In this document: positions 55,398 through 64,000 of the stretch, piece after piece
How the letters are laid out: the number at the start of each line of letters is the position of its first letter
Numbering within the stretch: position 1 is the first letter of the stretch
Source of the DNA: an uncultured Fluviicola sp.
GTDB lineage: Bacteria; Bacteroidota; Bacteroidia; Flavobacteriales_D; Crocinitomicaceae
Direction: 5' to 3'
Length of the DNA: 64,000 nucleotides
NCBI GenBank assembly: GCA_913009205.1
Contig: CAJVYC010000004.1
Coordinates: 62,001-126,000 of the forward strand
The notes under the pieces: generated by a model
What the model saw: the letters and a program-made list of their open reading frames with translations, nothing else
Database searches by the model: none
Told to the model about the DNA's origin: nothing
Made by a program: the position numbers and the translations under genes

Positions 55398-57809
55398 CTA
55401 CCTTACAAAAATGGTAGTTGACTTTACAAATGAATCGTGGGTTACCACAACTCGATATAGGCCTGAAGCTGCAGACTCGAGCATTTTTATTCTACAATTC
55501 TTATCAGCATCAGTTTCCCAATTGTGTTTGTCTAGAATTAGAGTTCCTAGCATATCGAATACTTCAATGTGTTGTATGTCATTTGTTTTTATATCGCAGA
55601 CCCAAACATATTCCTCATTGTAGTATATTTTAGCGACACCAATTATCGTTTCAGACACACTAGCTGCAGACATGTCATTAATCGTAAATAAAACGGTGTC
55701 GGCGCACCCATATGCGTCTGTTACAATTACTTCGTGATTTCCAGCTGATAAATCAGTAATTGGACTGTTTACTGTATCGCCTGCTAATGTGAATGTATAA
55801 GGTGCAACGCCGCCCCAGATGAACAAATCAGCCGAACCTAGAGAGGTATCCGTTACTGGCGTTGTAATGTATTGAACCGTAAATGATGGCGCATTGGCAA
55901 TTATAATAGATCCCGAGTATTGGCAATTACCATTGGTTAAAATGGTATAAGAGTAATTGCCGGCGGATAGATTATTGTTTAGCGCTCCTTGGTTTCCATT
56001 CGACCAATAGACTTCAAATACAATTGAAGCAGGATTTAAAAACAAGTCAATCGATCCATTATTCAACGCTCCACAAGGTGGCTGATTGATGACTTCTTGA
56101 TACGTTAAGAGCGGTTCGTAATATACATATAGCGGAGAGGAAATATACAGCGTGTCACCAGCAAAATTGGTCGCTTCAAATGAATAGCTGCCTTGTGACT
56201 GAACTGTGATGATAGAATCCTGACTTCCTGTGTTCCATTGGTAATTGTACAAGCCAGAAACGCCAAATTCAAATTGTTCACCGACACAGGCATAAATGAT
56301 ATTTGTGCCTTGATTCAGATCCAAGACTTCGGTTGCTTGTTCAATAATTAGGTGATTTGTATTGACTCCTAGATCAAACTTTCGGACCACAATCCCACTC
56401 GGGAATGTTACTATCAATGAATCAACATTTGTCGCAGAGCCGGCACCGAATATTTTGTGTTGTGAATTTTGAGCACAGAGTCCATTACCACAGAATACAG
56501 TTTGTGTTTGATGCTCACCGTTGGTATATACTTCGATGGTTGAACCGATTCCTTTTTGATTCGATTGGGTACCCCGCAAATCAATTTTGATATAGTTGTT
56601 TGCATTCCCGCTGTTCAACAACACGTTTGGGATAGCATTATCGTTCAGTACAACAATATCGTAAAAACCATTGTTATCAATGTCTCCTTTTACAGGACAA
56701 AAAGAAGAATTGACGGTGTTACCATTAATGGAATCGTTCATAAGATCAAACGATTGCCCATTATTGTTTCTATACAACAAAGAAGAATATCCTATTCCCA
56801 AAGTGGTTGAAATGTACAAGTCTTCAAAACAATCATTGTTATAATCCACCCACAAAGCACCCCATGCAAAAATATTGGTGTCCAAATCCAAGTTTTGAGC
56901 AACATCTGTAAAGTTGACACCTGAGTTGTTTCTGTACAGTTTATAATCCATGGCATAGCCATTTACAATAACGTCATTTCCTATGTCAGTTTTGAAAATA
57001 TCTTGGTAACCGTCATTATTGAAATCAGCTATTGATAATGACATTGGATTGTGACTATCGTTAGATATTCCAACTGCTGTTGCAACGTCTTGATAGGTTC
57101 CATTCCCCATGTTTTGATATAAGGCATCATTCCAAAATTCTTTATCGTTGATAAGGCCTAAATCAAGTAAATGATCGTTGTTGTAGTCGAACCAAACAGG
57201 CATAAAAGTGGGTTGAATTCCATTGTCAATATTCAGCATTTGTGCTTTTTCAATGAATGTTCCGTTCCCTTGATTTTCATAATACTTGTTCGGTTCAGGT
57301 GAAACAACTTGTCCAATAATTTCATGTGTGCATACGTAAAGGTCCAAATCACCATCCGTATCTGGGTCTGCGAAAGAGAATCCATAAGCAATGAATGGAA
57401 CGTTTGATATTCCAGCGGCAACGGTGATATCTGTAAAATTAAAAGCACCATCGTTTTGGTACAATTGAATCCCAGCGTCTTCGTAGGAAATGCAGATGTC
57501 TAAATCCAAATCATTGTCATAATCCACCCAAAGTATTTGTTTTACATAACCAATTGCATCAACGTAAGATCCGATTTGTTGAAAATTTCCATTCACGTTT
57601 TTGTAGAAAAGTATAGAGTCATTATTCATTGGGAGTGTTAAATCATCCCATCCATCTTCGTCAAAATCATAAAACGACATGCCGTTTGCCCGATTGTCGG
57701 GAGTGCTTTGAGAATAAGTGATGTTCTGGATATTTACAACATCGGTCAAAGTTTGACCGAAACCGAATGTTGCATAAAGGATTGATGCTATGAGAACTAC
57801 GAACTTCAT
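55398..57809 (-). CDS. Secreted FG-GAP/VCBS repeat protein with ASPIC/UnbV region, T9SS type A-like
   Basis: 803 residues with signal peptide (MKFVVLIASILYATFGFGQ). Residues about 40-420 hold FG-GAP/VCBS propeller repeats with calcium-type loops (DFDEDGWDDL, DYDNDLDLDI, DPDTDGDLDL, DFNNDGYQDI). Residues about 420-510 match the ASPIC/UnbV domain (GIGSTIEVYTNGEHQTQTV), followed by Ig-like units and a divergent type A-like sorting domain (IEVFDMLGTLI ... GLYRVVV). Its ATG overlaps the stop of the haloperoxidase-like gene by one base (TAATG), so the two are translationally coupled and probably work together outside the cell. Confidence 0.82.
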   Translation of the reverse strand: MKFVVLIASILYATFGFGQTLTDVVNIQNITYSQSTPDNRANGMSFYDFDEDGWDDLTLPMNNDSILFYKNVNGNFQQIGSYVDAIGYVKQILWVDYDNDLDLDICISYEDAGIQLYQNDGAFNFTDITVAAGISNVPFIAYGFSFADPDTDGDLDLYVCTHEIIGQVVSPEPNKYYENQGNGTFIEKAQMLNIDNGIQPTFMPVWFDYNNDHLLDLGLINDKEFWNDALYQNMGNGTYQDVATAVGISNDSHNPMSLSIADFNNDGYQDIFKTDIGNDVIVNGYAMDYKLYRNNSGVNFTDVAQNLDLDTNIFAWGALWVDYNNDCFEDLYISTTLGIGYSSLLYRNNNGQSFDLMNDSINGNTVNSSFCPVKGDIDNNGFYDIVVLNDNAIPNVLLNSGNANNYIKIDLRGTQSNQKGIGSTIEVYTNGEHQTQTVFCGNGLCAQNSQHKIFGAGSATNVDSLIVTFPSGIVVRKFDLGVNTNHLIIEQATEVLDLNQGTNIIYACVGEQFEFGVSGLYNYQWNTGSQDSIITVQSQGSYSFEATNFAGDTLYISSPLYVYYEPLLTYQEVINQPPCGALNNGSIDLFLNPASIVFEVYWSNGNQGALNNNLSAGNYSYTILTNGNCQYSGSIIIANAPSFTVQYITTPVTDTSLGSADLFIWGGVAPYTFTLAGDTVNSPITDLSAGNHEVIVTDAYGCADTVLFTINDMSAASVSETIIGVAKIYYNEEYVWVCDIKTNDIQHIEVFDMLGTLILDKHNWETDADKNCRIKMLESAASGLYRVVVTHDSFVKSTTIFVR

Positions 57810-60800
57810 TATTGGATTATGATTTTAGCGTTCATTTGGCCATTCGTTAGCAGGTACATGCCTGGGGGAAGTGAGATAGCATCGGAAACATATTTCGAGT
57901 TCACTTTGGTGAACACCAATTCTTGTACAATTTGACCAATTGAATTCAGAAGATGAAAAATGGTTTCATCAAGATCTCCATCAATGTTTAAGCGCTCTCC
58001 GCTTCCCAAAATATTTGGATAAAGTAGAAGCTTTTCATCCAACAACTGAACAACCCCGAGTGCTTGGTCGATTTGAAAATAATCTGCTATATCTAGCTCA
58101 ATTAAGGTATTACCAGCTTCATCAACGGCGGAGTTCAAGTTCACTCCAAACTGGGTCGTTTGACTTGTTGAAGAAACCAATTGGTAATTGAATAAGTAAG
58201 TTGAGGAATTAATCCACATTGAGTCCGCCAAATCGAGGTAAGAACTCGCAACAGGACTAAATTGCATTGATGGAGAGTCAGTATTGAGCATAGGCTCGTC
58301 GAAAATTGCAGTGACATCAAATGATTGTCCAATTTGATCCAGAATGTAGTCATTTGCATTTAAATTAATAATGCTTGGGTTCTTCGTGTCAATGGCAATA
58401 AAATTTAAGCTCGAATCAACAACCTGAGTGTTGCCAGATGCATCTTTTCCAAAATCAATTTTTAAGTGAACGGGTCCAATTTCAATGTTTTCATCAAGTA
58501 CTTGATAATAGGCACGGTAGTTTAAAGAATCAACAAAGTCACTTATAGGAAGATTGTATTGCAATGAATTTGTAAGAGATTGACCCGTGAAATGCATAAC
58601 CAATGGCTTATTGGATGTATCCATAGGTTCGTTAAATTCAACATTAATGAAATACAACGAAGATCCCAAAACACTATCGCTAATAATGGATTTATTTGGA
58701 ACAATTGATAGAACCTCAGGTGATTTCATATCACTCCAAATAAAAGATATCTGAATTGAATCAAGTAGTGTGTTTCCAATTGAATCAGAAACATTCGAAA
58801 GTGATAAGTCGATGGGAATTAAATCATTCGTATTGCTAGAAACTAAAAACGAAACTGAAAGTTGATTGGTATCTGTCCAAAAGGTTTGTGGTGGGGTTTG
58901 AGAAATCGAAGTGTATAGATTTCCTTGATCCAAAAATGTAAGTGTAGGAAGAATAGAAGTATTCATGGCTTCTTGAAAGGTTACATCTATCATGAAAACT
59001 GGACTCGATAAATCGGATTGGGTAATCAATGAGTCGGTTGTAGAAATGGATGTAATAAGAGGGCTCTTAGTGTCAACACCAAATACATCAATGTTCTGAG
59101 AAACATTAATTTCGTTCGCTGCTAGGTCAAAGACATTGGTGACTTCAACATCAATTGAAGGGATTTCTTCATTAAAGTCCATCACATCATAGGACACACT
59201 GAATATTGAATCGTTACTCCAAAAGGAGCTTGTCATGTTTAAAGTGAAAGTTGGATTTACCAGAGTTGATGCAGTCAAAACAAGTATTGGGTTTGTTGTG
59301 GTTATGCAGGCCTCATTAAATTCAACGTCAATAACAAAAGAGGATCCGACAGTTGAGTTTGAAACTATACTCTCACTTGGAACGATCGAATTTACTAGTG
59401 GCTTTTTAGTGTCAACGATGAAATAATTGAGGAAGTTGTAATTGCTCAAAGGACTCCCTGTTCCGCTAAATAAGTTGCCAATTTCAACATTCGTCACGAA
59501 CAATTGCATTGTACTCGTTGGAACATTTAAGTTCAATTCAAGATTAAAAGAATCCATCCAAATAAATTGGTTTATGCTGACAGCAGAACTAAGGCTTCCA
59601 AACAAAGTTAACGATGGAACTAAAGAAGAATCCATTGGAATATTAAAGGTGAAATACATTGAAAATTGACTTCCAATATCGGCAATTGACAGAACAGAGT
59701 CGGATACAGAAGCAGAAATTAAAGCGGGGTTATCAATGTCAAAAAGCGCATCTGCCTTAATGAAAGCTAAACTTCCAATTTCTTCACCGATTATTCTTCC
59801 TGGAATATCATCAATAGGAGGGTGAATGCCTCCCCATAATCTTGACAAACTGCATTGATCGGCGGCATCTTTGTAAGAAGCCCATTGAAGTGTAATCGTT
59901 GCACTGGGACCTTCTTCGAAATGTAAATACTGATTTTGAATAGCCTGAAATTCACCAAGTCCTCCTGGGAAATAAGGTGAGCCCGTAATAAATTCCATGG
60001 TATTTGCAGCTGCCCTAGAGAACGTAGAATGCCCCGAAACAAATCCAGCAAATGGTGGAGTTACAAAAGTGGGTCGTTGATAAGGCCACCACTTTTCCGC
60101 AAGAATCCAATCAACTCCTGCCATTTCCGTAAGGGGATCGATGATGTATTCATGTCCTTTCCAAGTGAATAATTTGATTTTGCCAACATTTTCGTTCCAT
60201 TGGCCGGCCAAAGAATCACCAACTTGGACAATTTCAATAAAACCGGGTAACAATGGAATTCCATTGGGATGATAACTAATTGCCGTTGTATCTGAGCTTT
60301 GACCTAGATCAGCCATATATCGAATTGCCGATACAGGTCGAATATAATCGTAGTACCCTTTTAAACTCCAAGCGCTTATTGCAGCATCATGCATGGTTCC
60401 ACCAAGGGTTAATTGCGCCTTTACGTCAAATTCTAAAGTATCCAATAAAGGACCTAATCCTTGCCATTTTCGCTCAAAACCGGGTTGATCTGAAACATAA
60501 TGGTAGATTTCAAACCAATGTCCTGGAGGTGTTTCAGAGTCAAGACCATCTGCCCAAAACTCGGCAAGGACACGCGTATAATCTCCACGGGGGACTATTT
60601 GAGGTAAGTATGGAATTCCCGTTACAGGATTGATTGTATAGCCCGTTCCAGGGTCGCCTCCGTTGGTTAAGTCGTAGAACGCTGCATATTGGGAAGAATC
60701 GGATGGGTACCACGAATTGTTTCCAATTGAACCTGGCGAGATATCCCACATCACTCCATCCGTTGGGTCAAGATGAGACTGCCACACAGAAACCAAGGTG

Positions 60801-61648
60801 TGGTTCCATTTATAAAATGATTCCCATGAGGAGGAGTCAGAAAGATCTAGATAAGCCGGGTAAACAGTGTCAAAATAAACTTTATAAGTATCCCCATCTC
60901 TAACATGTTCGTTGTACATGGATGAATCCAAAGAAAACGGATGTACTTCGCCCCATTCGGGGGATAGATTTTCAGGTGTGCTGAGCACTGGATTGCCAGA
61001 CTGATCGATAGATTGTGTCAACGTGATGGGTTGCCAATGATTCGGATCTTGAATATTTGGATTTCCAGGTTGACTCATTATTATTGGGGGATTCAATTGA
61101 TCATAGAAAATATTCGCATAATCATTTTGCTCATTCGAGCCATCTGTAAGACCATACAAATAGATTTGTTCAGCAAGATAATTTCCGAGTTCAGCAGGTC
61201 CGCCATTCACATAATCCGTCGATGTGTTCGATGGGTCATAGCCCAATTGATTCATTAGGTTTTGAATCAGTATCGAAGTAGAGCTGAAATCTGGCGTGTT
61301 TTGATACCTGCTTTGAATAAATCGATAGGACGCATATGAAATTGCCTCTTCTCTCGCGGAATGAATATCAACAGGATAATTAACACCACTGAAACTACAG
61401 ACATAACCATGAAGTGTATCTCCTAAAAAGTATGTCTTTTTTGAGTTGTCATAAGCTGCCCAAGCATCATAAGCTATTACCGAATGATGGAACAAATTTC
61501 TTGCGTGAACGGTAGGCCTGGCAAAATCATTCCGAATTGCTTCTAGGATTAGATTGTTCCATTCTCTCGCAACTGAATTTTGTTGGCTTAAAGAAACGTT
61601 GCTAAAAAGCACAAAGCCGATTATAGTGAGTAGGTTTTTGATAGTCAA
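57809..61648 (-). CDS. Vanadium-dependent haloperoxidase-like (PAP2 superfamily) secreted protein with T9SS type A domain
   Basis: 1279 residues. The start is TTG 61648 (MTIKNLLTIIGFVLFSNVSLSQ); no ATG is available and an in-frame TAA lies just upstream. The N-terminal about 630 residues form the PAP2/haloperoxidase domain. All vanadate or phosphate ligands are present: Lys430 and Arg437 (KGYYDYIRP), Ser538-Gly539-His540 (FVSGHSTFS), Arg603 and His609 (SRLWGGIHPPID). The rest consists of Ig-like repeats (recurring ITSISTTDSLI / VNSIVPSESIV strands) and a short type A sorting domain (LLLYPNILGSGERLNIDG). Known relatives oxidise halides with hydrogen peroxide, but the same fold also occurs in acid phosphatases, so halide use is unproven. 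It is coupled to the FG-GAP gene downstream. Confidence 0.85.
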   Translation of the reverse strand: MTIKNLLTIIGFVLFSNVSLSQQNSVAREWNNLILEAIRNDFARPTVHARNLFHHSVIAYDAWAAYDNSKKTYFLGDTLHGYVCSFSGVNYPVDIHSAREEAISYASYRFIQSRYQNTPDFSSTSILIQNLMNQLGYDPSNTSTDYVNGGPAELGNYLAEQIYLYGLTDGSNEQNDYANIFYDQLNPPIIMSQPGNPNIQDPNHWQPITLTQSIDQSGNPVLSTPENLSPEWGEVHPFSLDSSMYNEHVRDGDTYKVYFDTVYPAYLDLSDSSSWESFYKWNHTLVSVWQSHLDPTDGVMWDISPGSIGNNSWYPSDSSQYAAFYDLTNGGDPGTGYTINPVTGIPYLPQIVPRGDYTRVLAEFWADGLDSETPPGHWFEIYHYVSDQPGFERKWQGLGPLLDTLEFDVKAQLTLGGTMHDAAISAWSLKGYYDYIRPVSAIRYMADLGQSSDTTAISYHPNGIPLLPGFIEIVQVGDSLAGQWNENVGKIKLFTWKGHEYIIDPLTEMAGVDWILAEKWWPYQRPTFVTPPFAGFVSGHSTFSRAAANTMEFITGSPYFPGGLGEFQAIQNQYLHFEEGPSATITLQWASYKDAADQCSLSRLWGGIHPPIDDIPGRIIGEEIGSLAFIKADALFDIDNPALISASVSDSVLSIADIGSQFSMYFTFNIPMDSSLVPSLTLFGSLSSAVSINQFIWMDSFNLELNLNVPTSTMQLFVTNVEIGNLFSGTGSPLSNYNFLNYFIVDTKKPLVNSIVPSESIVSNSTVGSSFVIDVEFNEACITTTNPILVLTASTLVNPTFTLNMTSSFWSNDSIFSVSYDVMDFNEEIPSIDVEVTNVFDLAANEINVSQNIDVFGVDTKSPLITSISTTDSLITQSDLSSPVFMIDVTFQEAMNTSILPTLTFLDQGNLYTSISQTPPQTFWTDTNQLSVSFLVSSNTNDLIPIDLSLSNVSDSIGNTLLDSIQISFIWSDMKSPEVLSIVPNKSIISDSVLGSSLYFINVEFNEPMDTSNKPLVMHFTGQSLTNSLQYNLPISDFVDSLNYRAYYQVLDENIEIGPVHLKIDFGKDASGNTQVVDSSLNFIAIDTKNPSIINLNANDYILDQIGQSFDVTAIFDEPMLNTDSPSMQFSPVASSYLDLADSMWINSSTYLFNYQLVSSTSQTTQFGVNLNSAVDEAGNTLIELDIADYFQIDQALGVVQLLDEKLLLYPNILGSGERLNIDGDLDETIFHLLNSIGQIVQELVFTKVNSKYVSDAISLPPGMYLLTNGQMNAKIIIQ

Positions 61649-61752
61649 AATTTAAAAGTAGTTCTAAATACTAAAGATACAAAATTTTGGTGGCCAGATA
61701 GATACATATCCCAGTTTTGTCAGGTGTTTACATTTTATAATTTAATGGGGCT

Positions 61753-62271
61753 TTACTCCTCCTTAAACCAACTACTATATTTCACGTAATTATTCGCAAT
61801 TCGCATAACTTCTCCTTCAAAAAGCTCAGGTGAAATGTCCTTGACCTTTTTAGCAGGAACCCCTGCCCAAATCTCACCTTTTCTAACTTTCGACCCTTCC
61901 AAAAGAACCGCTCCAGCTGCGATAATACTTCCCGATTCGATATAGCAATCATCCATCACGATAGACCCCATTCCTATCAAAACGTTGTCTTCAACCGTGC
62001 AGCCATGAACCAAAGCATTGTGCCCAATTGAAACATTATTTCCAAGAACAGTTTTGGTTTTTTCGAAGGTGCAATGAATCACCGCACCATCTTGAATGTT
62101 GACTTTGTTCCCCATTTGAATTGAGTTCACATCACCGCGAATTACGGCGCTAAACCAAACGGAGCATTGATCGCCCATGGTTACATCACCAACAATTGTT
62201 GCATTTTCTGCAAACCAGCAATCGTTTCCGTGGGTTGGAGTTTTCCCCCTACATTCTTTTATTAATGCCAT
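61753..62271 (-). CDS. Gamma carbonic anhydrase family protein
   Basis: 172 residues of left-handed parallel beta helix. The three zinc-ligand histidines appear in VIHCTFEKT, SIGHNALVHGC, the latter giving two. The hexapeptide pattern (VGDVTMGDQCSVWFSAVIRGDVNSI) runs through the protein, with a C-terminal alpha helix. Family members range from active carbonic anhydrases to acyl-transfer-like YrdA proteins; activity is not certain. Confidence 0.9.
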   Translation of the reverse strand: MALIKECRGKTPTHGNDCWFAENATIVGDVTMGDQCSVWFSAVIRGDVNSIQMGNKVNIQDGAVIHCTFEKTKTVLGNNVSIGHNALVHGCTVEDNVLIGMGSIVMDDCYIESGSIIAAGAVLLEGSKVRKGEIWAGVPAKKVKDISPELFEGEVMRIANNYVKYSSWFKEE

Positions 62272-62424
62272 TCTGAAAATTTGAATTAAAGATAGGGATT
62301 TAACTGCAGAGCATTTTTGCTGAGTAAAAATTATTTAAACACAGAGCATTTAATCTAAAATCTAAAAGGCGAAGTCGATTCAATAGCGAAGCGGTCCATT
62401 ATCCAAAAGAGCCAGCGATCCAAT
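62272..62424. other. Short gap with AGCGAAG-type strings
   Basis: Gap between the gamma carbonic anhydrase start and the decayed leuB. It holds CGAAGTCGATTCAATAGCGA and related strings reminiscent of the cys-operon repeats, nothing else. Confidence 0.3.
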
Positions 62425-63078
62425 TTAAATCAACACCCCTTTACTCTCTTCAGTATTCCGTTTCTTAATAAAGACAGCTCCCTTATCTTCAATGTAATTC
62501 GCAATTAAATGCCCAATTCGACTGCAACTCGTAGGCGGTTCAGAATTCAAATTCACAGAAACAAATCTCTTTTGCATCACCCAATCAACAGACTTTCTTG
62601 TCACTTCAGTCTCCTCGTGCATTCAAAGATTCTCAAGCAACATCGCGACAGCCAAAATAGTCGCATTTGGATTCGCGATGTCCAAACCTTTTGCCTACGG
62701 ATACGCCCCGTGATCACACTCGCTAAATCAGAGAGAATATCACCAAACATTTTCTCCATTAGAATCACATCAAACGATTGAGGTTGCTGAATGATCTGCA
62801 TCGCAGCAATATCAACGAATAAATAATTCAACATTACATCCGGATATTGCCCTGCAATCTGCGTTACTTCTTCACGCCACAAACGAGATGTTTCCGAGTC
62901 GTTCGCTTTATCGACTAAAGTCAATTTACCATTGCGTTGTTCAGCAGGTTTCAGGGTCTCGTGAGTAATTCCCTCAATTTGTTCAACGGTCTAGGAGAAC
63001 AAATCACTTGCTTCCGTTTTGTCTTCGAAAGTTGCTTTCTGGCTGTAAAAAAAACAAGCCAAGCACCTCATTATTGGA
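62425..63078 (-). pseudogene. leuB: Decayed 3-isopropylmalate dehydrogenase
   Basis: Read on the minus strand, the remnant begins within the family's central region (LFFYSQKATFEDKTEASDLF, about 63078), hits a TAG, then continues TVEQIEGITHETLKPAEQ, KLTLVDKANDSETSRLWREE, FVDIAAMQIIQ and MFGDILSDLASVITG. A deletion of about 25 residues, which removes the GLLPSAS and YEPIHGS motifs, shifts the frame to AYP-stop-AKGLDIANPNATIL, then VAMLLENL, a TGA, and MHEETEVTRKSVDWV to the stop at 62425. The first about 110 residues are absent. No leuACD gene is in the window. An active copy elsewhere, or leucine auxotrophy, must be assumed. Confidence 0.85.
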
Positions 63079-63104
63079 GTCCAATATAATCACGTATGAA
63101 TCCG

Positions 63105-63112
63105 TACCTTTA
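63105..63112 (+). promoter_or_regulatory. Putative -7 element of the ChaN-like gene
   Basis: TACCTTTA, one base off TAnnTTTG, 24 nt before the ATG at 63137. Confidence 0.35.
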
Positions 63113-63136
63113 AAATGAATCATTGACCAAACATCC

Positions 63137-63991
63137 ATGAAAATCCTGCTTCTAATAACAGCATTGATTGCAACATCCCTTTCATTTTCTCAAGACAAAT
63201 CACCCTATAAGATTTACGATTCAAAAGGAAAACAAGTTACCTATTCAAAAATGCTTAAGTCGCTTCTAGAAAAGGAGATTGTACTTTTTGGAGAAGAACA
63301 CAATTGTGCACTTGCACATTGGTTGCAGTTGGAGTTAACAAAAGACATCGATAAGAAGAAAAAGCTAATCCTCGGTGCAGAAATGTTTGAAGCCGATAAT
63401 CAAGAACAAGTCAACGCTTATTTGGCAGGAACAATGAATGCTAAAGAGTTCGATTCAACCGCACGAGTATGGCCGAATCATGGGACGGATTATGCACCAT
63501 TATTGAATTACGCTCGAGATAACAATCTTAAGTTTACAGCGACCAACATCCCGCGGAAGTATGCAGGCCTTGTCTATAAAAAGGGTGGATTCGCAGCATT
63601 GGATTCGATTAGTACCGAAGAAAAATCATGGATTGCACCACTTCCAATTAAATTCGATTCTGAGCTTTCTCAATACAAAGCGATTTTAGAAATGATGGGT
63701 AAACATGGAGCTCCAGAACTTGTTATGGCGCAGGCAATTAAGGATGCAACAATGGCCCATTTCATTTTAAGTACTTATAAAACGGGGCAGTTCTTTTTAC
63801 ATTTTAACGGTTCGTTTCACTCTAATTTCTACGAAGGAATTTTGTGGTATTTAAAAGATCAAAAACCAGATTTTAACTACGGAACGATTTCAGTAGTCAC
63901 TCAAGGAAACGTCAACAAACTAGAAAAAGAGAATAGGGGTAAGGCGGATTTTATCATCTGCGTTGATGAAGATATGACAAAAACGTATTAG
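63137..63991 (+). CDS. ChaN-like haem-binding (Cofac_haem_bdg) secreted protein
   Basis: 284 residues with signal peptide (MKILLLITALIATSLSFSQ). The family motif VLFGEEHNCALAHWLQLELT is at about 48-67, with GAEMFEADNQEQVNAYL, ARDNNLKFTATNIPRKYA and the C-terminal HFNGSFHSNFYEGILWYL. ChaN-type proteins bind haem in iron-acquisition contexts; the same domain has also been linked to other envelope roles. No iron-uptake neighbour is present here. It ends 9 bp before the window edge and is complete. Confidence 0.85.
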   Translation: MKILLLITALIATSLSFSQDKSPYKIYDSKGKQVTYSKMLKSLLEKEIVLFGEEHNCALAHWLQLELTKDIDKKKKLILGAEMFEADNQEQVNAYLAGTMNAKEFDSTARVWPNHGTDYAPLLNYARDNNLKFTATNIPRKYAGLVYKKGGFAALDSISTEEKSWIAPLPIKFDSELSQYKAILEMMGKHGAPELVMAQAIKDATMAHFILSTYKTGQFFLHFNGSFHSNFYEGILWYLKDQKPDFNYGTISVVTQGNVNKLEKENRGKADFIICVDEDMTKTY

Positions 63992-64000
63992 AGTAACATC

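Noticed and set aside
62601-62924. A 107-residue standalone protein
   Set aside because: It is the middle part of the decayed leuB plus out-of-frame sequence after a deletion.

Overview
The window looks like a chromosomal segment of an AT-rich member of the Bacteroidetes, most likely Flavobacteriia (Cryomorphaceae/Crocinitomicaceae-like). The evidence is eight large secreted proteins with type IX secretion system (T9SS) C-terminal sorting domains of types A and B, many -7 promoter elements of the Bacteroidetes form TAnnTTTG with no need for a Shine-Dalgarno, an atpDC pair separate from other ATP synthase genes, a group III truncated haemoglobin and a DUF2911 protein. I see no rRNA, tRNA, CRISPR array, insertion sequence or phage gene.

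Layout. 0-6.3 kb: the 5' part of a purF-type amidotransferase, a 1298-residue T9SS type B protein, a decayed GNAT acetyltransferase and 3-hydroxyanthranilate dioxygenase. 6.4-18 kb: two tandem T9SS adhesin-like paralogs sharing a perfectly identical 951-bp tract, an SDR oxidoreductase with a small lipoprotein, and another type B protein. 18-30 kb: housekeeping genes for cell envelope and energy (M23 peptidase, MsbA-like ABC exporter, rbfA, LolC/FtsX-like permease, atpD-atpC, uppS-bamA-ompH-ompH, murI). 30-38.5 kb: a secreted metallopeptidase, a methyltransferase, a truncated haemoglobin, a sulfate-assimilation operon (DUF2061-cysH-cysD-cysN) and aroA. 38.7-50 kb: a membrane TPR-LuxR regulator, a BNR/GEVED T9SS protein, small unknown genes, a flippase-like membrane protein, an Old Yellow Enzyme, a decayed PAS histidine kinase and a DUF2911 protein. 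50-64 kb: a PIG-L deacetylase, a 52-residue membrane protein and a sodium:solute symporter joined by ATGA overlaps; a vanadium-haloperoxidase-like T9SS protein coupled to an FG-GAP protein; a gamma carbonic anhydrase; a decayed leuB; and a ChaN-like protein.

How it works together. uppS, bamA, the two OmpH/Skp chaperones, murI, the M23 peptidase and the ABC exporter build and maintain the envelope through which the T9SS cargo is exported. cysD/cysN activate sulfate and a CysH-like enzyme reduces it. The most unusual points are the gene-conversion tract, the complete vanadate-binding residue set in a T9SS cargo protein, the coupled PIG-L/microprotein/symporter operon, a permease that appears to start at ATT, and three recent pseudogenes (GNAT, histidine kinase, leuB). 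All functions are inferred from sequence only.
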